Positions 38,811 to 47,617 of a stretch of 52,057 nucleotides of DNA are shown piece by piece. Source of the stretch: Bacteroidota bacterium. Its GTDB lineage: Bacteria; Bacteroidota; Bacteroidia; Bacteroidales; Paludibacteraceae. The notes under the pieces were generated by a model. That model ran no database searches, had not been told where the DNA came from, and saw nothing but the letters and a program-made list of their open reading frames with translations. The stretch lies in assembly GCA_021779195.1 (NCBI GenBank), contig JAJYBB010000021.1:1-52057 (forward strand). The letters run 5' to 3'. Every line of letters starts with the position of its first letter. Position 1 is the first letter of the stretch. The translations under genes and the position numbers were made by a program.

Positions 38811-39821
38811 TTAACAAGATGATTTATAAATAATTTGCGATCGTACTATTTTTTCTATCGATTCTCCTAATTGGATCTCATGGCGAATCATTTTAACTAA
38901 TAATTCAAATGAAAGTTGTGCAATCTCAGATTCTTGCTGATCAATGAATGTGATTTGAGGTTCAATTATTTCAGAGGACACGATTCTTCCAAACGTAATT
39001 ATACCCAGATCTTTAGGAATTTGAACTCCAAGGGAGCGAGCTTCTACTAAAATTCCAATCGTTAAATGAACCGATGATGAAATGATGGCATCAGGCCTCG
39101 GGGATTGTCTCCAGAGTTTCATGAAGATATCTTTCCCTACTTCAACAGTAAAATCATCACTAACTTGCAGACTGTTTTTATACTCCATTTCATAATTACG
39201 GATCATACTTTCATAACCATTTTGGCGATCTCGAAATACATTAATATTCGTCGTTCCTGTTAAATGTACAATTTTTTTATAACCCTTCTTTATTAAATAC
39301 TCAGTTATCTCTGCTGTAATCTCAAAATTGTTAATTTTTACCTTTGGAGTAAGAATATCTTCACAAATACGATCAAAGAAAACCAACGGTATTGCATATT
39401 TTTTTAAAAGAGCAAAATGGTCACATTGAAGTGTGTCCTTAGCAATTGAAACAATAACTCCTGCAAAATTATATTTTATAATCGTATTTATGATCTCACG
39501 CTCTAATTGGTATTTCTCATTTGTTTGAAAAACAGATATAACATATCCATTAGCATATCCTAAATTGGTTAGCTTACTGACAATATCCGAAAAAAAATTA
39601 TGATTAATATTAGGCACAATCAGGGCAATGGTATTATTTGTCTTTCCCCTTAATTGTAAAGCATTCATATTTGTTTGATAATCATGCTCACGTGCATAAT
39701 TCAAAATCAATTCTCGGGTTTCTTCCTTAACCCTCTGATCGTTACGTAATGCTCGGGATACGGTTGAATGATGGACATTTAATTCAAAGGCAATATCCTT
39801 TATCGTTATTCTTTTTTGCAT
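38811..39821 (-). CDS. LacI-family transcriptional regulator (probable fucose repressor)
   Basis: TTG at 39848 opens the frame, but ATG 39821 gives the standard start MQKRITIKDIAFELNVHHSTVSRALRNDQRV, the LacI helix-turn-helix with hinge 'ALQLRGKTNNTIALIVPNI'. About 336 aa; the rest is a periplasmic-binding-protein-like sensor ('NHNFFSDIVSKL', 'VFFDRICED', 'DAIISSSVHLTIGIL'). First gene of the fucose run, with operators in its own promoter and before fucU, so it should be autoregulated and repress the operon until a sugar, probably fucose or a derivative, binds. Confidence 0.92.
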   Translation of the reverse strand: MQKRITIKDIAFELNVHHSTVSRALRNDQRVKEETRELILNYAREHDYQTNMNALQLRGKTNNTIALIVPNINHNFFSDIVSKLTNLGYANGYVISVFQTNEKYQLEREIINTIIKYNFAGVIVSIAKDTLQCDHFALLKKYAIPLVFFDRICEDILTPKVKINNFEITAEITEYLIKKGYKKIVHLTGTTNINVFRDRQNGYESMIRNYEMEYKNSLQVSDDFTVEVGKDIFMKLWRQSPRPDAIISSSVHLTIGILVEARSLGVQIPKDLGIITFGRIVSSEIIEPQITFIDQQESEIAQLSFELLVKMIRHEIQLGESIEKIVRSQIIYKSSC

Positions 39822-39834
39822 ATTAATATTTAAT

Positions 39835-39846
39835 ACAAACGTGTGC
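39835..39846. promoter_or_regulatory. Second LacI-type operator, over the regulator's start site
   Basis: ACAAACGTGTGC shares 10 of 12 bases with the fucU operator, including the central ACGTGTGC. It directly abuts the -7 box and covers the expected transcription start, a good position for autorepression. Confidence 0.6.
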
Positions 39847-39875
39847 AAAGATAAATTGAATTTTCAATAATTCAA
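39846..39875 (-). promoter_or_regulatory. Promoter of the LacI-type regulator (TTG-N19-TATCTTTG)
   Basis: Reading the - strand, TTG (39873-39875) and TATCTTTG (39846-39853) are 19 nt apart, matching the Bacteroidota consensus. The ATG is 24 bp beyond the -7 box. Confidence 0.7.
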
Positions 39876-40112
39876 TCAGTTTTTTATAGAGAATTTGTTA
39901 ATAATAAAATTATAACAACCTGAATGTATTTATATGAAGATAAAATTTTGATCGCGAACCAACTTCACTGATAAACTATATTCTAACAAAACTTACGACG
40001 TTGAAAACTAATATAATAAATTACTACTGACCGACAAAAAAAGAGATTACGACTAAAAAAGCAGGGCAATAACAATAAGTTACCACCCTGCTGTTGTATA
40101 TTCTCTTTTGTC

Positions 40113-40862
40113 GAACGTTCAGCCAGCTACAAAAGCAACTTTGTTCGCTTCTTATTTGATTTCCTTACCGATGAACAAATAGAACAAGCATTTCAGAGTT
40201 ACGCTTTAGGAGCTACCAAAAACAAAGAAGTAATCTTTTGGCAAATTGACATGAATGGCAAAGTTCGTACAGGAAAAATCATGCAATACAACTCCGAGAC
40301 TGGCAGACGTATTAAACATGAAAGCGGAGCAATTGATTGGGTGCACAACAAACTCAAAAAATCTGGCACAATACCTGAAAATTTCAACCTCAAACAATGT
40401 TTTTTCGGAGAATACTTGCTCACAATTTACCCAGACAAAAACGTGGCAATTGTTGAGAGCGAAAAATCAGCAATCATAGCCAGTGCTGTAATTCCTGACT
40501 CTGTTTGGATAGCTGCCGGACAACTTAACGGTTTATCCATTGAAAAAGCAAAAGTATTGAAAGGTAGAAAAGTAACTTTGTTCCCCGACTTAGGAGGTTA
40601 TGAGAAATGGAGCATTAAAGCTGTAGAAATCAAACAATCAGTGAAATGCGGAATAAAAGTATCAACTATTCTTGAAGTTATAGCCACCGAAACTCAACGC
40701 TCCGAAGGACTTGACATAGCAGATTATATCATTGATGAGCTTAAATCGAAAACTAAAACCACTGAAATTCAAAGCCGTTTCTCTCCCGAACTGGAATTGA
40801 TGATTCAGGAAAACAAAGCATTAGCAGTCTTGATAAATGGATTGAATTTGGAAGAAGTATAA
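40113..40862 (+). pseudogene. 5'-truncated DUF6371/toprim-like gene fragment
   Basis: A plausible ATG-start reading begins at 40251, but family-like sequence already runs upstream in frame from about 40113: 'SASYKSNFVRFLFDFLTDEQ' and 'ALGATKNKEVIFWQID' precede the Met. The remaining part has 'GKIMQYNSETGRRIKHE', 'NLKQCFFGEYLL', then a toprim-like core 'VAIVESEKSAIIAS' and 'VTLFPDLGGYEKWS'. Full proteins of this type on Bacteroidota mobile elements carry an N-terminal CHC2-like zinc finger, missing here; the open frame upstream (to a TAA at 40017) looks unrelated. Best read as the left-over 3' part of a mobile-element gene at the edge of the defence island. Confidence 0.65.
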
Positions 40863-40891
40863 ACTAACAACTTTTTATTCTTTAAAAATTA

Positions 40892-40921
40892 TTGCTTTGT
40901 TAAAGTAAATATGTATTTTTG
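40892..40921 (+). promoter_or_regulatory. Promoter of the restriction island operon
   Basis: TTG (40892-40894) and TATTTTTG (40914-40921) lie 19 nt apart, 37 bp before the helicase ATG. Fits the Bacteroidota consensus and would drive the helicase-methyltransferase pair. Confidence 0.55.
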
Positions 40922-40958
40922 TGAGTAAATATCTTACCTAAAAATTAATTTCTAATCG

Positions 40959-43900
40959 ATGAGTCAATACTTCATAACAAATAGCAAAGAAAAAAACCTT
41001 TCAAAAATCATTCAGGGGATTTTACCAACTAAAACAGAAGCACTTGACTTTTTGGTTGGATATTTTTATTTCTCAGGTATCGAAGAGATATATAAAAACA
41101 TAGCCTATAAAAAAATGAGAATTTTGGTAGGCCTTGAAATGGAAAAAGAATTCCAAAATAAAACTTCTGAATTTGATTTCTTTGTAAATAAGCAAAAGTC
41201 TTCACGTCAGGATATTCGGAATGATAATTATGAATCTTTGGTTTCTCTTTTTAATCGTTCTGATTATTTTGAAGGACAACAACAGGAAGATGCGTTTAAG
41301 ATTTACTACGAAAAAATAAAAGACGGCACATTAGAAATACGTAAAACTAAAGAACCCTCTCATGCAAAAATGTATATATTCTCTTTCAAAGAAGAATTTA
41401 CAGAAGATGGTGAAACTCCGGGTTGTGTTATTACAGGTTCCAGCAATCTGACATTTAATGGATTAAGAGGACAAAATGAGATTAATGTCAGGTTTAATAA
41501 TAAGCCTGAATATACTGAAGCAACCACTATTTTTGAATCACTTTGGGAAACTGCCATTATTCTTGCCGATAAAGACCACATAAAGGACTTTGAAGATGGT
41601 GTAATTAAGCATGTTTGGTACGAAAAAGTATTTTCACCATACCATTTATATCTCAGAGTTTTATATGAATATTTTAATATAGATAGCTCTAAGCGTATCC
41701 ATACACCCTATGATATAACCAAAGGCAAATTCTTTAATCTGAAATATCAGGAAGATGCTGTCAGAATGGCTATTTCAACCATTCAGAAACACAATGGAGT
41801 AATTATATCGGATGTGGTAGGTTTAGGTAAAAGTATAATTGGATCGGCAGTAGCAAATAATTTGAACCTTCGTACAATAATCATTGCACCGCCGCATTTA
41901 GTTCCTCAGTGGGAAGATTACAGCGAGGAATTTCGCTTTACTTCAAGAGTAATCAGTCGAGGTGTAATAGCTAAGGCGTTGAAACATTTCAGAGCTAAAT
42001 CCAGAAATGACGAACAGTGGTTGATTGTGATTGATGAAGCACATAGTTACCGTAATGAATATACACAGGATTATGCAAAATTACACGAACTATGTCAGGG
42101 AAATAAAGTAATGTTGCTTACAGCAACACCTTTCAACAATCAACCTTCGGACATTTATTCTATGATCAAATTGTTTCAAATTCCTACAAAATCTACTTTA
42201 CAAACAGTAGATAATTTAGGTCAGAAATTCAGGGAATTAATTGCCAGATATAAGATTTTAAAGAAAGAGCAGAAAGAAAAGAAAATTAGTAAAGATGAGT
42301 TAGTTTTAGCTATTGATACAATATCAAAAGAAATCAGAACTATTATTTCTCCATTAGTTATTCGTAGGTCAAGATTAGACCTTGATGGAATTCCTGCCTA
42401 TAAAGATGATTTAAAATTACAAGGTTTTAAATTCCCAGAAGTAGAACCACCCAAATTGATGAATTATAATCTGGGCAATTTAAGAGATTTATATTTATCA
42501 ACCTTACGAAGAATTTCAAAAGGGAAAGTTGAGGTTGAAGATGAAATCGATACGGACGATTATCTTTTCACAGAATATATTGAAGATGAAAAACTGAATG
42601 TTGATGAATTCAAGGCAGCTCGTTATAAGCCTGTAATGTATGTAAAAGACGATTTTAAAATTCAGGATGAAGTAAAAAAGGCTGTTGAGGCAGCCGGATT
42701 TGAATACAACCTTTTTAAAGGAACGCAAAGAAACCTTGCCAAATTTATGCGTTCGTTATTAGTTCGCCGTTTCGAGAGTTCACAGGCTGCATTTCGTATC
42801 TCACTGAATAATATGCTTCAAAATTGCATTAACATTCAGGCATGGGCTGAAAAACGTAATACGGTGCCTGTTTTTAAAAAAGGAATGCTTCCTGATATTG
42901 AAGAACTATACAATACTACCAATGATGTAATCTCTGAAATGGTTGATAATGAGTTGGAAGCTGCGATTGAAAAATTGAATGCACGGGGATTGTTCGAGAT
43001 TAAAACCGAATACTTAAAACCTCAATTCTTTATTGATTTAGAATCTGATATTGAACTGCTCCAAACCCTTAAAGATGAATGGAATCAAGTTAGTAATGAC
43101 CCTAAATCGGACGAATTTATTGAAATACTAAAAGAAAAAATCATTTCAGAACCCAAGCGTAAAATTGTAGTCTTTAGTCAGTTTGCTGATACCATTAATT
43201 ACTTGGGTGATAAGTTGGAAAAAGCCGGATTGCCTGTATTTTCATATACCGGCGGGAAAGCTACTCCACGAAATAAAGAAATTATTAAAGCCAATTTTGA
43301 TGCAGGGGTTGAGTTGGATTTACAGAACGATGATTACAAAATCTTAGTTGCTACTGATGCAATTTCGGAGGGATATAATTTGCACCGTGCAGGTGCTATA
43401 TTCAACTATGATATACCCTATAACCCCACTCGTGTTATTCAGCGAATAGGGCGTATCAACCGTGTAAACAAAAAAATGTTTGACAAACTCTATATATTCA
43501 ATTATTTCCCTACTGATATAGGCGAATCGGAAACACGCACCCATGAAATTTCAACCCTTAAAATGGCTATGATTCATGCTATTATGGGGGAAGATACCAA
43601 AGTGCTTACTTCCGAGGAACAATTACAGGCATTTTTTATCGACCAATATAAAAAACTGAATGATACTGACGAACAAAAATCGTGGGACACTGAATACAGG
43701 GCATTACTGAATCAATTTATAGGAACACCGGCTATGAAAGAAGCGTTGAGTTTACCACTTCGTTCTAAAACTCGTAGGAGGGTAGATAAGGGTAAAGATG
43801 GTGTGCTGGTTTTTGCACGAAAAGGGAACGATTATGTGTTTAAATTCAATGACGACAACAATACACCAACTGATATAACACCTCAGGATGCTTTCAAGAT

Positions 43901-44294
43901 TCTTCAAAGTACACCGGACGAAAAAGGGTATGAAGTATCAGGACGATTTGAAGCATTATATAGTGAAACCAAAAAAGCATTATTTGCAAGTTCAACAGAA
44001 TCGGATACCGAAAAGTCGAAACGCGATGCGCTGGATAAAATCAGAATTATAATCCAATCGAATGCTGTTGACCATGAATATCTCGAAGATTTGAAAACCG
44101 CAGTTGAGTATGATGCCATTTCGGGATATGCTTTACGACAAATCAATAAATTAAAAACAGCTGCATTTTCCACTTTGCCGGAAATTGTGAGCAAAGAATA
44201 CATACACAAGGTGCTTTATACTTACGACAATGTACTAATTGGTACTGAAACACTGATACTTGCTGAAGAAATCGAATCAAATGAAAATAACTAA
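40959..44294 (+). CDS. PLD-nuclease/SNF2-type helicase, putative restriction subunit
   Basis: 1111 aa, cytoplasmic. Residues ~1-210 form a phospholipase-D-like domain with HxK in 'PSHAKMYIF' (~133) and 'VITGSSNLTFNGL' (~155), a single-HKD nuclease signature. A superfamily 2 motor follows: Walker A 'DVVGLGKSIIG' (~285), DEAH box 'VIDEAHSYRN' (~357), 'LLTATPFNN', and a C-terminal helicase lobe 'VVFSQFADTINYLGDKL', 'ATDAISEGYNLHRAG', 'RVIQRIGRINRV' (~829). Its stop is 12 bp before the methyltransferase start, so the two form a unit. By analogy with other methylation-dependent defence systems, it probably supplies DNA translocation and cleavage for unmethylated DNA; that role is inference. It resembles PLD/helicase proteins beside Eco57I-type methylases, not classical HsdR. 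Confidence 0.85.
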   Translation: MSQYFITNSKEKNLSKIIQGILPTKTEALDFLVGYFYFSGIEEIYKNIAYKKMRILVGLEMEKEFQNKTSEFDFFVNKQKSSRQDIRNDNYESLVSLFNRSDYFEGQQQEDAFKIYYEKIKDGTLEIRKTKEPSHAKMYIFSFKEEFTEDGETPGCVITGSSNLTFNGLRGQNEINVRFNNKPEYTEATTIFESLWETAIILADKDHIKDFEDGVIKHVWYEKVFSPYHLYLRVLYEYFNIDSSKRIHTPYDITKGKFFNLKYQEDAVRMAISTIQKHNGVIISDVVGLGKSIIGSAVANNLNLRTIIIAPPHLVPQWEDYSEEFRFTSRVISRGVIAKALKHFRAKSRNDEQWLIVIDEAHSYRNEYTQDYAKLHELCQGNKVMLLTATPFNNQPSDIYSMIKLFQIPTKSTLQTVDNLGQKFRELIARYKILKKEQKEKKISKDELVLAIDTISKEIRTIISPLVIRRSRLDLDGIPAYKDDLKLQGFKFPEVEPPKLMNYNLGNLRDLYLSTLRRISKGKVEVEDEIDTDDYLFTEYIEDEKLNVDEFKAARYKPVMYVKDDFKIQDEVKKAVEAAGFEYNLFKGTQRNLAKFMRSLLVRRFESSQAAFRISLNNMLQNCINIQAWAEKRNTVPVFKKGMLPDIEELYNTTNDVISEMVDNELEAAIEKLNARGLFEIKTEYLKPQFFIDLESDIELLQTLKDEWNQVSNDPKSDEFIEILKEKIISEPKRKIVVFSQFADTINYLGDKLEKAGLPVFSYTGGKATPRNKEIIKANFDAGVELDLQNDDYKILVATDAISEGYNLHRAGAIFNYDIPYNPTRVIQRIGRINRVNKKMFDKLYIFNYFPTDIGESETRTHEISTLKMAMIHAIMGEDTKVLTSEEQLQAFFIDQYKKLNDTDEQKSWDTEYRALLNQFIGTPAMKEALSLPLRSKTRRRVDKGKDGVLVFARKGNDYVFKFNDDNNTPTDITPQDAFKILQSTPDEKGYEVSGRFEALYSETKKALFASSTESDTEKSKRDALDKIRIIIQSNAVDHEYLEDLKTAVEYDAISGYALRQINKLKTAAFSTLPEIVSKEYIHKVLYTYDNVLIGTETLILAEEIESNENN

Positions 44295-44305
44295 TATAAA
44301 TTTAT

Positions 44306-47300
44306 ATGCTTCAACTGAAAAGCTTTTATAATCGCACTGAATTTATTAGTTTTCTTGAAAATAACTTTTTGCCCGACGACTTTAGATTAGTTGAAGAGAA
44401 ACTCTCAATTGACGATTTCAAAACGCAGTTTTGCAAAGACGCATACAAATTAGGCAGTTCGAAGAGTTTGGGATTGGATGTGTATGAAATTACACATACC
44501 TCTACACACGATGCCCGTGTAGGTATATCGAAGGATGCATTTCAAATACTTTTGCGGAAAAGTTACAATAACCGTGCATTGGTCCTTTTTGTACCCGAAG
44601 GCTGCCAGCAATATCGTTTTTCGCTGATTCAGATTGAAGCAGAAATTAATGATTTAACTTCACGAATCAAACGAAGTTATTCCAACCCTCGCCGATATTC
44701 GTTTCTGTTAGGTGAAAGAACGCATACAAAAACTCCTGAACAATTTCTAATTCAAAAAGGGAAATTAAAACCAAAAGATGGTGATTATTATCCTGATTTA
44801 CTGGATAGGTTCTCGGTTGAAGTGCTTACTAAGCAATTTTATCAGGAGTTATTTGCATGGTATAAATGGACTTTATCTGAAGAAATTGGCGTAACATTTC
44901 CCAAAAACACAGCAACAGCTGATGACGACCGTGAAAAATTAGAAGAGCAAATCATTCGACTTATTACACGGTTATTATTTGTGTGGTTTGTCAAACAAAA
45001 GCATTTGGTACCAAATTATTTATTTGATATAGTCGAATTGAAAAAGGTACTCAAGGATTTTGACCCTAACGAAAGTAAAAACGGAAATTACTATAATGCG
45101 ATCTTACAAAACCTCTTTTTTGCTACACTTAACAAAACAATTACTGAAAGAGCTTTTGCGAAAGAAGTAAATTCAAGAGATATAAAATCACTTTATCGTT
45201 ATCCCGAAATGTTTAGCATAACCGAAGATAAAGTAATTGAAATCTTCAAACCTATTCCATTCTTAAATGGAGGTTTGTTTGAGTGTTTGGACAAAGAAAT
45301 ATCTACTGATGGTGTAAAATATCATTTAGATGGTTTTAGTCGAAATGACAAAGTAGTAAATGGACATTATAGTCACCGTGCATTTATTCCTAATTGTGTT
45401 TTCTTTGATGAACAAAAAGGAATAATTCCGTTATTAGAACGATACAATTTTACTGTCGAAGAAAATGCGCCTGAAGATGTTCAGGTGGCACTCGACCCTG
45501 AATTACTGGGAAATGTATTTGAAAATTTATTAGGAGAATTTAATGATGAAACAAAAGAATCTGCACGCAAACAAAGTGGAAGTTTTTATACTCCACGCGA
45601 GATTGTAGATTTTATGGTAAGTGAAAGTTTGCAGGCTTATATAAAACAATATTTGGGCGAGATAGATTTAAATGGAACTCTTACTGATGAGCAAAAAAAG
45701 GAAATCTACAATACATTACTTAAAATAAAAATTCTTGATCCTGCCTGCGGTTCTGGAGCTTTCCCGATGGGAATATTAAATGGTATTATTTCGTTGCTCG
45801 AAAAAATTGGAGTAGCCGAAAAACTTAATATGTACAAGTTGAAACTTCACCTGATTGAAAACTGTATTTATGGTGTGGACTTACAAACCATAGCTGCTCA
45901 GATTAGTAAGCTCCGCTTCTTTATATCGCTTATTGTAGAGCAAGGCGAAATGGACATTAATAAAGAAAACTATGGTGTAATTACTTTGCCCAATTTAGAA
46001 ACGAAATTTGTTTCAGCTAATACACTTCTTGGTTTACACAAAAAACAAGCACAAGGCAACTTGTTTGAAGACCCTGCCATTGAAACCACCAAACAGGAAA
46101 TATTAGCAGTTCGTCATGAACATTTTTATGCTAAAACGGCTAAAGATAAAAAACAGCTCCGAGATAAAGATGCAATACTACGAACCCAACTTACAAAATT
46201 GCTTGCTGAAAATCATGATTTTGCTCCTGATGATGCCAAACAAGTCGTACAATGGAATCCGTATGACCAAAATAGTAGCTCCCCATTTTTCGATACCGAG
46301 TGGATGTTTGGTCTCAAAGATGGTTTTGATATCATAATTGGGAATCCACCTTATGTACAATTACAAAAAGAAAATGGCAAATTAGCTAAAATATACGAAA
46401 AATCTGGTTACAAAACCTTTGAACGTACCGGAGATATTTATAGCTTGTTTTATGAAAAAGGAACTGAGTTGCTTAAATCGAAAGGACATTTGTGTTTTAT
46501 TACTTCAAACAAATGGATGCGAGCTGGTTATGGGGCAAGTACCCGAAAATTCTTTGCTGAAAATACCAACCCTAAACTTTTAATTGACTTTGCTGGCGTT
46601 AAAATATTTGAATCGGCTACTGTTGATACCAATATTCTTCTTTTTTCTAAAGAAAAAAACAAGGGAAATACCAAGGCTTGTATCTTCAAATCGAATGGTA
46701 TAAAAGAATTGAGCGTTTTTATTAATCAAAATGCTACAAATTGCAATTTCTATACAAGCGAAAGTTGGGTAATACTAAGTTCGATAGAGCAACAAATTAA
46801 GGCTAAGATTGAAGCAGTTGGAACTCCTTTGAAAGACTGGGATATTAATATTTACCGAGGAATCTTGACCGGTTATAACGACGCATTTATCATAACAGGA
46901 GAAAAGAAAAATGAACTTATTGCACAAGACCCAAAATCTGCTGAAATTATTCGACCACTTTTAAGAGGGCGTGATATCAAGCGTTATACTTACGAATTTG
47001 CAGATTTATACTTATTATTTATTCCTTGGCATTTCCCCTTACATAATGATTCGAAAATTTCTGGTGCTTCTTTGGAAGCAGAGCAAGCATTTGAGAATCA
47101 ATATCCTGCTGTATATAAACATTTATTTCAATATAAAAAGGAACTCTCGAATCGAAATAAAGCTGAAACTGGAATACGCTATGAATGGTACGCTTTACAG
47201 CGGTGGGGTGCAAATTATTGGGAGGATTTTTATAAACAGAAAATCATATACCCAAATATGACAAAGTATATGCCGTTCGTCTTTGACAACAAAGGATTTT

Positions 47301-47617
47301 GTACCAATCAAAAATGCTTTATTATGACAGGTGAACAATTACCATACCTAACAGCATTTTTTAATTCAAATGTTTTTAAAATTTGTTACAGAGATAGTTT
47401 TCCCGAACTACAAGGTGGAACAAGAGAATTATCTAAGATCTTCTTTGAAAACGTTAAGATTCCACGAATAGCAAATTTGATTGCAGAAGATTTTGATATT
47501 TTCGTAGAAGATATACAAAATGGAAAAGATTACGCAGATCGTAGATTAGAAGAGGCTCTATTATTAGCATTAGAGTTACAAGAGTATAAAGATTACATTC
47601 TCAATTACAAGATATAG
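44306..47617 (+). CDS. Eco57I-type adenine methyltransferase with switchable TRD
   Basis: 1103 aa. N6-adenine methyltransferase motifs: SAM-binding 'ILDPACGSGAFPMGIL' (~475-490) and catalytic 'IIIGNPPYVQL' (~675-685). 'KQSGSFYTPREIVDFMV' precedes motif I as in Eco57I/type IIG enzymes. The N-terminal ~300 residues show no PD-(D/E)XK motif that I can find, so cleavage may be left to the upstream helicase-PLD protein. Residues from ~803 on are the C-terminal target-recognition domain ('SESWVILSSIEQQIKAK', 'RPLLRGRDIKRYTYEF', 'FFNSNVFKICYR'). Codons 803-810 carry one copy of a 23-bp inverted repeat whose partner lies in a silent TRD on the other strand. Its 3' end overlaps the silent TRD frame by 17 nt, tail to tail. 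Confidence 0.9.
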   Translation: MLQLKSFYNRTEFISFLENNFLPDDFRLVEEKLSIDDFKTQFCKDAYKLGSSKSLGLDVYEITHTSTHDARVGISKDAFQILLRKSYNNRALVLFVPEGCQQYRFSLIQIEAEINDLTSRIKRSYSNPRRYSFLLGERTHTKTPEQFLIQKGKLKPKDGDYYPDLLDRFSVEVLTKQFYQELFAWYKWTLSEEIGVTFPKNTATADDDREKLEEQIIRLITRLLFVWFVKQKHLVPNYLFDIVELKKVLKDFDPNESKNGNYYNAILQNLFFATLNKTITERAFAKEVNSRDIKSLYRYPEMFSITEDKVIEIFKPIPFLNGGLFECLDKEISTDGVKYHLDGFSRNDKVVNGHYSHRAFIPNCVFFDEQKGIIPLLERYNFTVEENAPEDVQVALDPELLGNVFENLLGEFNDETKESARKQSGSFYTPREIVDFMVSESLQAYIKQYLGEIDLNGTLTDEQKKEIYNTLLKIKILDPACGSGAFPMGILNGIISLLEKIGVAEKLNMYKLKLHLIENCIYGVDLQTIAAQISKLRFFISLIVEQGEMDINKENYGVITLPNLETKFVSANTLLGLHKKQAQGNLFEDPAIETTKQEILAVRHEHFYAKTAKDKKQLRDKDAILRTQLTKLLAENHDFAPDDAKQVVQWNPYDQNSSSPFFDTEWMFGLKDGFDIIIGNPPYVQLQKENGKLAKIYEKSGYKTFERTGDIYSLFYEKGTELLKSKGHLCFITSNKWMRAGYGASTRKFFAENTNPKLLIDFAGVKIFESATVDTNILLFSKEKNKGNTKACIFKSNGIKELSVFINQNATNCNFYTSESWVILSSIEQQIKAKIEAVGTPLKDWDINIYRGILTGYNDAFIITGEKKNELIAQDPKSAEIIRPLLRGRDIKRYTYEFADLYLLFIPWHFPLHNDSKISGASLEAEQAFENQYPAVYKHLFQYKKELSNRNKAETGIRYEWYALQRWGANYWEDFYKQKIIYPNMTKYMPFVFDNKGFCTNQKCFIMTGEQLPYLTAFFNSNVFKICYRDSFPELQGGTRELSKIFFENVKIPRIANLIAEDFDIFVEDIQNGKDYADRRLEEALLLALELQEYKDYILNYKI
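46712..46734 (+). repeat. 23-bp inverted repeat, expressed copy (putative crossover site)
   Basis: Identical, inverted, to 48379-48401. It encodes 'SVFINQNA' at the start of the methyltransferase TRD. The inner 22 bp are also nearly self-complementary: arms GCGTTTTT and CAAAATGC flank ATTAAT, with 18 of 22 positions symmetrical, as expected for a serine-recombinase dimer site. Confidence 0.8.
46946..47014 (+). repeat. 69-nt imperfect inverted repeat, expressed copy
   Basis: Matches the complement of 48099-48167 at 64 of 69 positions. It encodes the conserved block 'IIRPLLRGRDIKRYTYEFADLYL'. Identity here is well above that of flanking TRD sequence, so it is either a second exchange point or a gene-conversion tract. 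Confidence 0.75.

Noticed and set aside
39900-40110. Possible attL copy of the tRNA-Leu 3' end at the left side of the defence island
   Set aside because: I looked for the T-arm/acceptor sequence (GTTCGATCCCGGCTCTGGGT) near the left edge and saw nothing similar.
40959-47617. DISARM or BREX assignment for the helicase-methyltransferase pair
   Set aside because: The DUF1998 helicase, DrmB, PglZ and BrxC-type genes that define those systems are absent; only the general helicase, PLD and methylase ingredients are shared.
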